Counted from the first letter of the stretch, positions 32,830 to 42,101 are shown. The stretch is 64,000 nucleotides of DNA from Pseudomonas sp. R28(2017) (GCF_002112505.1 NZ_NEHW01000004.1:62001-126000); one strand, 5' to 3'. Numbers and translations: made by a program. Notes: generated from the sequence alone by a model not told the origin.

Positions 32830-35220
32830 ATGAAGTTCACCCCGCGTTGCGTACCCCTCTGGCTCGGCCTTTCAGCGTGCTCGGCCATCACCGCCACCCC
32901 TGGCCTGATGGCTGCCGAGCAACTGCAGCTGCACACGTTCGACCAGCCCAGCCAGCCACTGGCCCAGGCTCTGAACGCCTTCAGCCGTGCCACTGGCCAG
33001 AGCGTCGTCTACACCCTCGAACTGCCTGGCATACAGGCCCCGGCCCTCAATGGCTCGTTCAGTGCCGAGCAGGCTCTGCAACAGCTGCTGGGCAACAGCG
33101 GACTGACCTGGCGCCGCCTCGACGCACGCACCCTGACACTTGAACCTGTGGATACCTCTGGCGCCCTCAACCTGCAGGCCACCACGGTGACCTCGCAAAT
33201 GGACAGCTACAGCTATCAACCGCCGGCCAGCGCCTCGATCATGCGCGGCCAGGGGCCGTCCCAGGACATCCCCCAGGCGATCAACGTGGTACCGGCCCAG
33301 GTCATCCGCGACCAGGCCCCGCGCAACCTCGACGACGCCCTGGCCAACGTCAGCGGCATCACCCAGGGCAACAACTTCGGTGGCACTTCCGATACCGTGA
33401 TGAAGCGTGGCTTCGGTGACAACCGCGATGGCTCGATCATGCGCGACGGCATGCCGCTGGTGCAGGGCCGCAGCCTCAATGCCAGCACCGAGCGGGTCGA
33501 AGTGCTCAAGGGCCCGGCCTCGCTGCTGTATGGCATCCAGGACCCGGGCGGGGTGATCAACGTGGTCAGCAAGCGCCCGCAACTGCAGCAGTACAACGCC
33601 CTGACCGTGCGCGGTTCCACCTACGGCAGCGGCAAGAACGGCAGCGGCGGGGGCTTTGACAGCACCGGCGCGCTGGGTGACAGCAACTTCGCCTACCGCC
33701 TGATCGTCGACCACGAGGACGAGGACTACTGGCGCAACTTCGGTGTGCACCGCGAATCGCTGGTAGCGCCATCGCTGGCCTGGCTCGGCGACGATACCCA
33801 GGTGGTGCTGGCCTACGAGCACCGCGAATTCCTCTACCCGTTCGACCGCGGCACGGCATTCGGCAGCAACGGCCACCCACTGGACATTCCCGCTACGCGC
33901 CGGCTGGACGAGCCGTTCAACGACATGGAAGGGCGGTCCGACCTCTACCGCCTGGAGGTCGACCACCAGCTGGCCGACGACTGGAAACTGCACTTCGGCT
34001 ACAGCTTCAACCGCGAGACCTACGATGCCAGCCAGGTTCGCGTTACGGGTGTGAACGAAGCCAAGGGCACGCTCACGCGCAGCATCGACGGTACCCACAA
34101 CGCCATGAGCCGCGACCAGTTCGCCACCTTGAGCCTCAATGGCAATGTGGAACTGGCCGGCCTGCAGAACGACCTGCTGTTCGGCATCGACCACGAAGAC
34201 CGCAAGATCTTTCGCGGCGACCTGATCCGTCAGACCGCTCGGTCCACCTTCAGCTACGTGAACCCGGTCTACGGCCAGGAAGTGGAGGGCACCACCGTGC
34301 GCGCCAGCGACAGCGACCAGACCGACAAGCTGCGCACCGACGCGCTGTTTTTGCAGGACGCGCTGCACCTGGACGAGCACTGGATCCTGGTTGCAGGCGC
34401 GCGTTACCAGCAATACGACCAGTACGCCGGCCGCGGCCGCCCGTTCAAGGCCAATACCGACACCAGTGGCCAGGCCTGGGTGCCGCATGCGGGCATCGTC
34501 TACAAGGTCGATGACCAGCTGTCGTTCTACGGCAGCTACAGCGAGTCGTTCAAGCCCAACTCCAGCATTGCCCCGCTGACCGGGGGGGTGGTGCTGGATT
34601 CGTCGGTGGCGCCGGAGGAGGGCAAGTCCTGGGAGCTGGGCGCCAAGCTGGACATGCCGGGCAGCCTCACTGGTACCCTGGCGCTGTTCGACATCACCAA
34701 GCAGAACGTGCTGGTCGCCAACTTTGACACTGGCACCGGCGAGACGGTGTACAGCAACGCGGGGGAGGTCAGTTCGCGTGGCGTCGAACTGGACCTGACC
34801 GGGCAGCTCAGCGAGCGCTGGAGCCTGATCGGCAGTTACGCCTATACCGATGCCAAGGTGACCAAGGACCCCGACCTGGAAGGCAACCGCCTGCAGAACG
34901 TGGCCCGGCATACCGGTTCGTTGTCGGCGGTGTATGACTTCGGCAACCTGTTCGGCGGTGATCGCCTGCGTTTTGGCGCCGGGGCGCGGTATGTGGGCGA
35001 ACGGCCGGGCAACTCGACCAATACCTTCGACCTGCCCAGCTATACCGTGGCTGACGCGTTCGCCACCTACGAGACCAAGTTTGACGAGCACAATGTGCGC
35101 TTGCAGTTGAACGTGAAGAACCTGTTCGACAAGGTTTACTACAGCTCGGCGGTGAACCAGTACTTCGTCGCCATCGGCGATGCGCGGCAGGTGAGCCTGT
35201 CGAGTACCTTCGAATTCTAG
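32830..35220 (+). CDS. TonB-dependent siderophore receptor with signalling domain (FecA/FpvA-like)
   Basis: A 796-residue outer-membrane transducer. Signal peptide about 1-29. The STN signalling domain is at about 38-115 (PLAQALNAFSRATGQSVVY, then SAEQALQQLLGNSGLTW). The plug begins near 145 with SQDIPQAINVVPAQV and has GPASLLYGIQDPGGVINVV, a siderophore-receptor hallmark. The barrel ends in the usual aromatic terminus (SLSSTFEF). The STN domain shows that it signals through the FecR and sigma factor encoded just upstream. The ligand, probably a hydroxamate or other foreign siderophore, cannot be read. A GGGGCTGC hairpin follows the stop. Confidence 0.93.
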   Translation: MKFTPRCVPLWLGLSACSAITATPGLMAAEQLQLHTFDQPSQPLAQALNAFSRATGQSVVYTLELPGIQAPALNGSFSAEQALQQLLGNSGLTWRRLDARTLTLEPVDTSGALNLQATTVTSQMDSYSYQPPASASIMRGQGPSQDIPQAINVVPAQVIRDQAPRNLDDALANVSGITQGNNFGGTSDTVMKRGFGDNRDGSIMRDGMPLVQGRSLNASTERVEVLKGPASLLYGIQDPGGVINVVSKRPQLQQYNALTVRGSTYGSGKNGSGGGFDSTGALGDSNFAYRLIVDHEDEDYWRNFGVHRESLVAPSLAWLGDDTQVVLAYEHREFLYPFDRGTAFGSNGHPLDIPATRRLDEPFNDMEGRSDLYRLEVDHQLADDWKLHFGYSFNRETYDASQVRVTGVNEAKGTLTRSIDGTHNAMSRDQFATLSLNGNVELAGLQNDLLFGIDHEDRKIFRGDLIRQTARSTFSYVNPVYGQEVEGTTVRASDSDQTDKLRTDALFLQDALHLDEHWILVAGARYQQYDQYAGRGRPFKANTDTSGQAWVPHAGIVYKVDDQLSFYGSYSESFKPNSSIAPLTGGVVLDSSVAPEEGKSWELGAKLDMPGSLTGTLALFDITKQNVLVANFDTGTGETVYSNAGEVSSRGVELDLTGQLSERWSLIGSYAYTDAKVTKDPDLEGNRLQNVARHTGSLSAVYDFGNLFGGDRLRFGAGARYVGERPGNSTNTFDLPSYTVADAFATYETKFDEHNVRLQLNVKNLFDKVYYSSAVNQYFVAIGDARQVSLSSTFEF

Positions 35221-35226
35221 GCGCCA

Positions 35227-35245
35227 GGGGCTGCAAAGCAGCCCC
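35227..35245. terminator. Hairpin between receptor and AraC genes
   Basis: GGGGCTGC-AAA-GCAGCCCC at 35227-35245, seven bases after the receptor stop and five before the convergent AraC stop. The plus-strand tail is AGTTT, a weak U stretch. The same hairpin sequence is seen elsewhere in the window near REPs. Probably a shared terminator. Confidence 0.6.
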
Positions 35246-35249
35246 AGTT

Positions 35250-36125
35250 TCACGTGCTCACGGCCGAACGGTACTCGCCAGGCGTTGCCCCCAGCGCCTG
35301 GCGAAAGCGGTTGCTGAAGTGGCTGGCACTGGCGAACCCACACAACAGTGCCACCTGACCTAACGGCAGATCGCCCAGGCGCAACAACTGGCAAGCCCGG
35401 TGCAGCCGTCGTGCCAGCAGGTACTGGTGGGGCGGCAGGCCGAAACTGGTGCGGAACATCCGCGCAAAGTGGTATTCGGACAGGTTGCAGCGCAGGGCCA
35501 ACTCGCCCAGGGTGATCGGCTGGTCGAGGTGTGCCTCGACATACTCCACCAGTTGCCGACGCAGGCTCGGCGCCAGCCCGCCTTTCAGGCGCAACCCCTG
35601 GCGCAGGCCAACCTGGCTGAGCACGGCATGGTCGACGATCTCGTGGGCCAGGCTGCTGGCCAGCAACCGTTCGGCGGGCTCATCCCAGTCGAGGGTGATC
35701 AACTGGCGAAAGCGCACGGATTGCTGCGGGTCATCGAGGAAGGTCGCCTCCTGCAGCTGCAGTTCGCGTGGCTCACGGTCGAGCAGGCGCACGCAGCCCA
35801 GGGCAAATTGCGCCTCGCTGATGTACAGGTGGGCGAGGCGAATCGCACCGTTCACCACCCAGTTCGACTCGTGCCCTGCCGGCATGATGCACAACTTGTC
35901 CGGCGCGCCCTTGTCGGCCGGGCGCTGGCGGCGGAAGGTGCCGGTGCCGTCGGCGATGTAGCACGACAGCGTGTGATGGCTCGGCGCCTGGTAGTCGCGG
36001 GCGTCGTCGCGGTTGCTCCACAACGCTGCCGCCAGCCCGTCGCCCAGGTGCGCGCTCAGCTCCAGCCGGGCGTGTGGCGAGGCGTGCATGGCGTTGAACA
36101 CTTGCAACTGGGTGAGTGGGGTCAT
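35250..36125 (-). CDS. AraC-family regulator
   Basis: A 291-residue regulator. The N-terminal effector-like part (about 1-170) includes SCYIADGTGTFRRQ and LCIMPAGHESNWVVNGAI. The C-terminal pair of helix-turn-helix motifs is at about 190-290: ITLGELALRCNLSEYHFARM and LGQVALLCGFASASHFSNRF, followed by the typical LGATPGEYR. It converges on the receptor gene, and diverges from an EamA transporter, which is its most likely target. The inducer is unknown. The ATG chosen begins at the conserved N-terminus; one seven codons earlier is possible. Confidence 0.88.
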   Translation of the reverse strand: MTPLTQLQVFNAMHASPHARLELSAHLGDGLAAALWSNRDDARDYQAPSHHTLSCYIADGTGTFRRQRPADKGAPDKLCIMPAGHESNWVVNGAIRLAHLYISEAQFALGCVRLLDREPRELQLQEATFLDDPQQSVRFRQLITLDWDEPAERLLASSLAHEIVDHAVLSQVGLRQGLRLKGGLAPSLRRQLVEYVEAHLDQPITLGELALRCNLSEYHFARMFRTSFGLPPHQYLLARRLHRACQLLRLGDLPLGQVALLCGFASASHFSNRFRQALGATPGEYRSAVST

Positions 36126-36243
36126 GGTGAGTCCTCTGGGGCTCATCGTACTGCGCCTGCATGCCGCTGACAGCTACCCGGGCAGGAAAAGCGCAAGTTT
36201 GTGCAAGCAGGGAGAGGCCAATCGGCAGAACACTGGTGATCCC

Positions 36244-36275
36244 TGTGGGAGCGGGCTTGCCCGCGAAAAGCCAGG
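36244..36275. repeat. Single REP element
   Basis: CTGTGGGAGCGGGCTTGCCC then GCGAAAAGCC, a single P. putida REP unit between the divergent AraC and EamA genes. Its location about 30 bases before the EamA start is unusual, since REPs mostly follow genes. Confidence 0.85.
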
Positions 36276-36308
36276 CACCGCTATCGACATGCCCAAGGAA
36301 CCGCCGCC

Positions 36309-37202
36309 ATGAACCTGTTTCTGTACCTGCTCACCGTCCTGATCTGGGGGACCACCTGGATCGCCCTTAAACTGCAACTGGGCGTGGTCGCCATCCCGGT
36401 GTCGATCGTCTATCGCTTCGCCCTGGCCGGCCTGATCCTGTTCGCCATGCTGCTGCTCACCCGCCGCCTGCAACCGATGGGCCGGCGCGGCCACCTGATC
36501 TGCGTGGCGCAGGGCTTTTGCCTGTTCTGTGTCAACTTCATGTGCTTCCTCACCGCCAGTCAGTGGGTTGCCAGTGGCCTGATCGCCGTGGTGTTCTCGA
36601 CCGCGACTTTGTGGAATGCCCTCAATGCCCGGATCTTCTTCGGCCAGAAGATCGCCAGCAATGTCCTGGCTGGCGGTGCCCTTGGCTTGCTTGGCCTGGG
36701 CCTGCTGTTCTGGCCCGAGCTTTCGCACCACACGGCCAGCCGGGAAACCCTGTACGGCCTGGGCCTGGCACTGCTCGGCACGCTGTGCTTCTCGGCCGGC
36801 AACATGCTTTCCAGCATGCAGCAGAAGGCCGGGCTCAGGCCCATGACCACCAATGCCTGGGGCATGGTCTACGGCGCATCGATGCTGGCGCTGTACTGCC
36901 TGCTCAGCGGCATTCCCTTCGCCATGGAATGGAACACCCGCTATATCGGCTCGCTGTTGTACCTGGTCATCCCAGGATCGGTGATCGGCTTCACCGCCTA
37001 CCTGACCCTGGTCGGGCGCATGGGGCCGGAGCGGGCGGCCTATTGCACCGTGCTGTTCCCCCTGGTGGCGCTGAACGTGTCGGCCTTTGCCGAGGGCTAT
37101 CAGTGGACGACGCCAGCCCTGCTGGGCCTGGTGGCGGTGATGGCGGGGAATGTGCTGGTGTTCCGCAAGCCACGGCCCAAGCCGGTTGCGGCATTAGCAT
37201 AA
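36309..37202 (+). CDS. EamA/DMT-family transporter
   Basis: A 297-residue inner-membrane protein with ten predicted helices in two EamA repeats (about 1-135 and 145-290). It opens LFLYLLTVLIWGTTWIALKL, the typical first helix of the drug/metabolite transporter superfamily, and the second repeat ends with GLVAVMAGNVLVFRKPR. These carriers export amino acids, nucleotides or other metabolites; the substrate is not known. The AraC regulator is divergent. The start follows GGAACCGCC, a moderate ribosome site. Confidence 0.88.
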   Translation: MNLFLYLLTVLIWGTTWIALKLQLGVVAIPVSIVYRFALAGLILFAMLLLTRRLQPMGRRGHLICVAQGFCLFCVNFMCFLTASQWVASGLIAVVFSTATLWNALNARIFFGQKIASNVLAGGALGLLGLGLLFWPELSHHTASRETLYGLGLALLGTLCFSAGNMLSSMQQKAGLRPMTTNAWGMVYGASMLALYCLLSGIPFAMEWNTRYIGSLLYLVIPGSVIGFTAYLTLVGRMGPERAAYCTVLFPLVALNVSAFAEGYQWTTPALLGLVAVMAGNVLVFRKPRPKPVAALA

Positions 37203-37293
37203 GCCTGCCAGCCAGGCAACTGACAAAAATGCCAGGTAGGGCGTTGGCGGCTGGCTAGACTTTTCCAGGGAGGTCTTAACCCGGGGAAAGGAG

Positions 37294-38787
37294 ATGCCGT
37301 CACCGCCGTCATGGGACAAGCCACTCACGCCTGCACGACTGTGGCTGCTCTGCTGCGCGGCGTTGCTGCTGCATGTCGTGCCGTTGCTCATGGCCGATAT
37401 GCCGTTTCTTGACGACCTTGCCCGTGAGCATCTGGCGCGCAATGACTGGATGGACGTAGGGCGGCCGTTGATGGTCGTCATGTTTGCCGCACTCGGTTTC
37501 AGCCCCGGCGCCGTGAACCTGTACCCGTTGCCACTGCTGCTGGCGGTGGTGGTCACCGGGCACGCGCTGGCACGTTTGCTGCGCTGCTGGTTCGAGTTCC
37601 CGACCTTGAGCAGCGTGCTGCTGGTGCTGCCATTGTGGTTCCAGCCGTATTTCCTGCAGAACCTTTCCTACCAGTACGACGGCGCGAGCATGGCGCTGTC
37701 CATGGCAGCAGCTGTCTGGGCCATCACCCTGGGCACCCAAGGCTTGCGCGGCGGGTTGTGCGGGGCGCTGCTGGTGGCAGCTGGCGCTGCGCTCTATCAG
37801 CCCAGCGTCAACGTGTTTGCCGGGCTCTGTGCGCTGGAGGTGATGCGGCGAGTGATCGAGGGTGACAGGGGCGCAGTTGTCTGTCGGTTGGCAGCGGTGC
37901 GCGCGGGGCAGTGTGTGCTGGGGGTTTTGCTGTACTACGCCAGCTGTGCCTGGCTGGTGACCTCCACGCGCGCTGGCATGTTGCCGCTGGATGGGCGATG
38001 GCTGGCGGAGGTGGTGGCACGCTTGCGGACCACGGCCGAGGTCGTAGGCTTGCTGATCACACCCGGTAATGCCTGGCTGTTCGCGCTTGTGCTGCTCTGC
38101 GCCGCTCTGGCATGGCTGCGTGAGCTGCAGCGTGTGTGGCAACGGCCGGCGGCTACGGGCGAGCGGTTGGGCTTGATGGCGGCCTGGTTGATGGCGGTTG
38201 TGCTGGTTGTGCTGTGTGTCCCTGGCTTTATCCTGCTGCTGAGGGAGTTCGAGCAGTCGGTACGGGTACTGATGGGGCTGGGCGTCTTGTTGGTGCTGCT
38301 CAATGTCCTGGTCCACCGAGCATTGGCCAGTTGGCCACGCCTGCGTTTGCTGGCGCTGTTTGTGCCCTTGCTGTTCATGCTGTCGTTCTCGTTCGCTTAC
38401 GGGCGGGTGCTGGTGCTGCAGAAAACCTTGCATCAGTCCATCGCGCAGATGCTGGCCCATGACCTGCTGTCGTTGGACGCGGCCCAGCATTGCTACGTGC
38501 TCGGCTACTGGCTGAAGCGGCCTTGGATTCCTGCGGCGGCCGGCACCTTGCAGGCCATGCCCGCCATGGCCAGGATCCATGCCTACAACTACCTGGTGCT
38601 GCCAGAGATGCTGCCCCGCGTGGGCATCGACGACCTGCACACGTTCTACCAGCCGCCACCGCTGAATCGGCAGCAGGTGCTCGCGGCCAGCCCCACGCCG
38701 CAACTGTCGAACCGCTTCTATGACATCCACCGGGTCGGCGACGACGCCTACGTGCTGGTCAAGCCGCCCGAGGGGTACGGCCAGTGA
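37294..38787 (+). CDS. GtrII-type membrane glucosyltransferase-like protein
   Basis: A 497-residue polytopic inner-membrane protein of the glucosyltransferase GtrII family, with about nine to eleven helices and a short C-terminal periplasmic part. Recognised by MPFLDDLAREHLARNDWMDVG (here D41-D42 near the first loop), GRPLMVVMFAALGFS and LSYQYDGASMALSMA. In gtr systems the integral membrane enzyme transfers a sugar from a lipid carrier to O-antigen or teichoic-type polymers. The next gene is a GtrB-like transferase; a gtrA flippase is not seen. Codon use is less uniformly GC-rich than in its neighbours, which suggests lateral origin. Confidence 0.78.
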   Translation: MPSPPSWDKPLTPARLWLLCCAALLLHVVPLLMADMPFLDDLAREHLARNDWMDVGRPLMVVMFAALGFSPGAVNLYPLPLLLAVVVTGHALARLLRCWFEFPTLSSVLLVLPLWFQPYFLQNLSYQYDGASMALSMAAAVWAITLGTQGLRGGLCGALLVAAGAALYQPSVNVFAGLCALEVMRRVIEGDRGAVVCRLAAVRAGQCVLGVLLYYASCAWLVTSTRAGMLPLDGRWLAEVVARLRTTAEVVGLLITPGNAWLFALVLLCAALAWLRELQRVWQRPAATGERLGLMAAWLMAVVLVVLCVPGFILLLREFEQSVRVLMGLGVLLVLLNVLVHRALASWPRLRLLALFVPLLFMLSFSFAYGRVLVLQKTLHQSIAQMLAHDLLSLDAAQHCYVLGYWLKRPWIPAAAGTLQAMPAMARIHAYNYLVLPEMLPRVGIDDLHTFYQPPPLNRQQVLAASPTPQLSNRFYDIHRVGDDAYVLVKPPEGYGQ

Positions 38788-38848
38788 CCTGGCATCATTT
38801 TGCCCGCTACTGCTTTTCGCACACCGTGGTGTTCAAGCGGAGGGGATC

Positions 38849-39787
38849 GTGAACATTACCCTGATCGTGCCGGTGTACAACGAACAGGACAACCTGGAGC
38901 GTTTCTATGACGCGGTACGCAACGAGCCGACGCTACAGGGCGTGACGGTGGAGATCCTGTTCGTCAACGACGGCAGCAGCGATGCCAGCGAAGATATCTG
39001 CGCCGAGCTGGCGGCGCGGGACGAGTGGGTCACGGTGGTCAATTTTTCGCGTAATTTCGGCAAGGAATCGGCGCTGTTCGCCGGCCTCGAATATGCCGAA
39101 GGCGATGCCGTGGTGCCGATCGATGTCGATCTGCAAGACCCGGTCAATGTCATCGCGCAGATGATCGCACTGTGGCGAGAGGGCGCCGATGTGGTGCTGG
39201 CCAAGCGTCGCAGCCGGGCCGCCGACACGCCGCTCAAGCGTTGGAGCGCGCGTTTCTACTATCGCTTGCACAATCGCATCGCCTCGACCCAGATCGAAGA
39301 GAACGTCGGCGATTTCCGCCTGCTCGACCGCAAGGTGGTGGCTGCGATCCGCCAGTTGCCCGAGCAGCAGCTGTTCATGAAGGGCGTACTGTCGTGGGTG
39401 GGCTTTCGCACCGCGATCGTCGAATACGACCGGCCAGAGCGCGCGGCGGGCAACAGCAAATTCAGCTTCTGGCGTTTGTGGAACCTGGCACTGGACGGCA
39501 TCACCTCGTTCAGCACCGTGCCGTTGCGGCTATGGAGCTACGTGGGCGCTGGGGTGTCGTTGTTCGCCTTTGCCTTTGCGGTGTACATGCTGGTCGACAA
39601 GATGCTGAACGGCAATGATGTGCCGGGCTACCCTTCGATGATGACGGCGATCCTGTTCCTCGGCGGGGTGCAGTTGATCGGCATCGGGATATTGGGGGAG
39701 TACATCGGGCGGGTCTACCAGGAGACCAAGCATCGGCCGCGGTATGTGGTGCGCAAGGTGCTGGGGCGTCGGCGTCAGCCTAGGTAA
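38849..39787 (+). CDS. GtrB-like bactoprenol glycosyltransferase
   Basis: A 312-residue family 2 glycosyltransferase. NITLIVPVYNEQDNLERFY is the N-terminal strand, FVNDGSSDAS and DVDLQDPVNVI carry the metal-binding DxD-type region, and two C-terminal helices (about 235-258 and 268-295) anchor it in the membrane, ending GEYIGRVYQETKHRP. Such enzymes load a sugar on undecaprenyl phosphate. The start is GTG at 38849, with an ideal GGAGGGG before it; upstream extension would overlap the GtrII gene. It makes a two-gene set with the GtrII protein and is followed by a REP pair. Confidence 0.85.
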   Translation: MNITLIVPVYNEQDNLERFYDAVRNEPTLQGVTVEILFVNDGSSDASEDICAELAARDEWVTVVNFSRNFGKESALFAGLEYAEGDAVVPIDVDLQDPVNVIAQMIALWREGADVVLAKRRSRAADTPLKRWSARFYYRLHNRIASTQIEENVGDFRLLDRKVVAAIRQLPEQQLFMKGVLSWVGFRTAIVEYDRPERAAGNSKFSFWRLWNLALDGITSFSTVPLRLWSYVGAGVSLFAFAFAVYMLVDKMLNGNDVPGYPSMMTAILFLGGVQLIGIGILGEYIGRVYQETKHRPRYVVRKVLGRRRQPR

Positions 39788-39800
39788 GATCTGTTGTCAG

Positions 39801-39905
39801 TACTGGCCTCTTCGCGGGCACGCCCGCTCCCACAGGATCACCACAGGCTTGAGCCTTGTGCGGTACCTGTGGGAGCGGGCGCGCCCGCGAAAAGGCCGGT
39901 ACAGG
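39801..39905. repeat. REP inverted pair
   Basis: GGCCTCTTCGCGGGCACGCC with CTCCCACAGG on the left, CCTGTGGGAGCGGGCGCGCC with CGAAAAGGCCGG on the right. It separates the gtr pair from the convergent 2-hydroxyacid dehydrogenase gene, close to the presumed rearrangement point. Confidence 0.92.
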
Positions 39906-39918
39906 CGCTAGAGAACTT

Positions 39919-40893
39919 TCAACCTTTCCACACCTGTGGATTCACCAGATCCCGCGGCCGCTCGCCGAGCAGCGCCGCACGCAGGTTTTCCATCGCCCGA
40001 TTGGCCATGGCCTCGCGGGTCTCGGCGGTGGCCGAGCCAATGTGCGGCAAGGTCAGCGCATTGGGCAGCTGGAACAACGGCGATTCGCTCAGCGGCTCCT
40101 TCTCGTACACATCCAGGCCGGCGCCGCGAATAGTGCCGTTCTTCAGCGCCTCGATCAGCGCCGCCTCGTCGACCACCGGGCCACGGGCGATGTTGATCAG
40201 GAACGCACTCGGTTTCATCAGCTTCAACTCACGGGCGCCGATCAGCTTGCGCGTGGCATCGGACAGCGGCACCACCAGGCAAACGAAGTCGGACTCGGCC
40301 AGCAGCTGCTCCAGGCTGCGGTACTGCGCGCCCAGTTCCTGCTCCAGCGCTGTCTTGCGGCTGTTGCCGGCATACAGGATCGACATGTTGAAGCCGAAGC
40401 GGCCACGGCGGGCAATGGCGGCGCCGATATTGCCCAAACCGACGATACCCAGGGTCTTGCCATGCACATCGCTACCGAAGTGCGAGGGGGCGACCGTGGC
40501 CTGCCAGTGGCCGGCCTTGGTCCAGGCGTCCAGCTCGGCGGTGCGGCGGGCGCAGCCCATGATCAGCGAGAAGCCCAGGTCGGCGGTGCTTTCGGTGAGC
40601 ACGTCGGGGGTGTTGGTCAGGGCGATGCCGCGCTCGTTGAAATAGTCGACGTCGTAGTTGTCATAGCCGACCGAAACGCTGGACACCACTTCGAGCTTGC
40701 CCGCGCCTTCGAGCTGCGCACGGCCGAGCTTGCGGCCAGCGCCGATCAGGCCGTGGGCCTCGGGCAGCGCTTCGTTGAACTGGGCACTGATGTCGCCGAG
40801 CTTGGGGTTCGGCACGATCACGTTGAAGTCTTGCTGCAGGCGCTCGGCCATGGCCGGGGTGATGCGGCTGAAGGCCAGGACGGTCTTTTTCAT
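39919..40893 (-). CDS. D-2-hydroxyacid dehydrogenase (2-ketogluconate/glyoxylate reductase type)
   Basis: A 324-residue cytosolic NAD(P)H-dependent reductase. TLGIVGLGNIGAAIARRG at about 148-165 is the nucleotide-binding motif; NIARGPVVDEAALIEAL carries the catalytic Arg, GAGLDVYEKEPL the Glu, and ALTLPHIGSATAETR the His. It most resembles GhrB/TkrA, reducing 2-ketogluconate, glyoxylate or hydroxypyruvate. From memory the equivalent P. putida gene is annotated as 2-ketogluconate reductase. Followed by a LysR gene in the same orientation upstream (at 40974), which may control it or the efflux operon. Confidence 0.9.
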   Translation of the reverse strand: MKKTVLAFSRITPAMAERLQQDFNVIVPNPKLGDISAQFNEALPEAHGLIGAGRKLGRAQLEGAGKLEVVSSVSVGYDNYDVDYFNERGIALTNTPDVLTESTADLGFSLIMGCARRTAELDAWTKAGHWQATVAPSHFGSDVHGKTLGIVGLGNIGAAIARRGRFGFNMSILYAGNSRKTALEQELGAQYRSLEQLLAESDFVCLVVPLSDATRKLIGARELKLMKPSAFLINIARGPVVDEAALIEALKNGTIRGAGLDVYEKEPLSESPLFQLPNALTLPHIGSATAETREAMANRAMENLRAALLGERPRDLVNPQVWKG

Positions 40894-40973
40894 CGGGCAA
40901 CTTCTCAGGGCGGTGGCTGGTGTTGATTGGTTAGCAACCTACCATTGTCCACCGCCGCCGTGCAGCAGCTTTT

Positions 40974-41921
40974 TCAATTGGCGATCAGCAACTCGTGGGT
41001 TTTCAGGTCGGCTTCATGGGCCGCCAGAATTTCCGGCAACGAGTTGCGCAGGTATTCGACCCAGGTCTTGATCTTGGCGTCCAGGTACTGGCGCGATGGG
41101 TAGATGGCATACAGGTTCAGCTCCTGCAGCCGGTACTCCGGCATCACCCGGACCAGGCTGCCGTCGCGCAAGCCATCGATCACCGAGTAGATCGGCAACA
41201 CGCCCATGCCCATGCCACTGCGGATTGCGGTCTTCATCGCATCCGCCGAGTTGACCTGGAACGGCGAGCTGGTGATGTTCACCAGCTCCTGGCCTTCGGG
41301 GCCGTCGAACAGCCATTTTTCCAGCGGGATCACCGGGCTGACCATGCGCAGGCAGGCGTGCTTGAGCAGGTCGACCGGCTTTTGCGCAAAGCCGTGCTTG
41401 GCCACGTACTCGGGCGATGCGCAGACAATGCTGTAGGTGATGCCCAGGCGTTGCGAGACGAAACCGGAGTCTGGCAGTTCGGTGGCCAGCACGATGGACA
41501 CGTCGTAGCCCTCGTCGAGCAGGTCGGGCACGCGGTTGGCCATGGTCAGGTCGAAGGTCACGTCCGGGTGCGACTCGCGGTAGCGGGCGATGGCATCGAC
41601 CACGAAGTGCTGGCCGACCCCGGTCATCGAATGCACCTTCAGCTGCCCGGCTGGCCGGGCATGGGCGTCGCTGGCTTCGGCTTCGGCTTCTTCGACGTAG
41701 GTGAGGATCTGTTCACAGCGCATCAGGTAACGCTTGCCGGCCTCGGTCAGGGCGATGCGCCGGGTGGTGCGGTTGAGCAGCCGGGTTTGCAGATGGGCTT
41801 CCAGGTTGGAGACCGCCCGCGACACGTTCGCGGTGGTCGTATCCAGTTGCGCCGCCGCAGCAGTAAAGCTGCCTAGCTGGGCTACGCAACTGAAAGCACG
41901 CATGTTTTGCAGGGTGTCCAT
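40974..41921 (-). CDS. LysR-family regulator (AaeR-like)
   Basis: A 315-residue LysR regulator. DNA-binding domain about 1-60: MRAFSCVAQLGSFTAAAAQL and TTTANVSRAVSNLEAHLQT. It belongs to the CrgA/AaeR-like group, with LNRTTRRIALTEAGKRYL. It is divergent from an Aae-type efflux operon with 180 bp between, and AaeR in E. coli activates the aae genes on aromatic acids. It also sits upstream of the 2-hydroxyacid dehydrogenase on the same strand. The most likely inducer is an aromatic carboxylate, by analogy. Confidence 0.85.
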   Translation of the reverse strand: MDTLQNMRAFSCVAQLGSFTAAAAQLDTTTANVSRAVSNLEAHLQTRLLNRTTRRIALTEAGKRYLMRCEQILTYVEEAEAEASDAHARPAGQLKVHSMTGVGQHFVVDAIARYRESHPDVTFDLTMANRVPDLLDEGYDVSIVLATELPDSGFVSQRLGITYSIVCASPEYVAKHGFAQKPVDLLKHACLRMVSPVIPLEKWLFDGPEGQELVNITSSPFQVNSADAMKTAIRSGMGMGVLPIYSVIDGLRDGSLVRVMPEYRLQELNLYAIYPSRQYLDAKIKTWVEYLRNSLPEILAAHEADLKTHELLIAN

Positions 41922-42101
41922 GGGTCACTCTCAAGGTAGAGGACAAAATTGTGTCACGAAGTAACGCGAATGTGCGTTCGACCAAAGCCGGATTATCGCT
42001 GTTTCGGTAACAAAGATTCGCAGGAATATGCGCTTATCGCCAGTGCGGCGGCCCCCTAGAATTGCCCGGCCCCTCCACCTCTTCCTCGGGAAATCGCAGC
42101 T

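Noticed and set aside
32872..35394. 840-codon open frame opposite the TonB receptor
   Set aside because: The plus strand encodes a complete receptor with STN, plug and barrel motifs; the antisense frame is a GC-bias artefact rich in H, Q and V.
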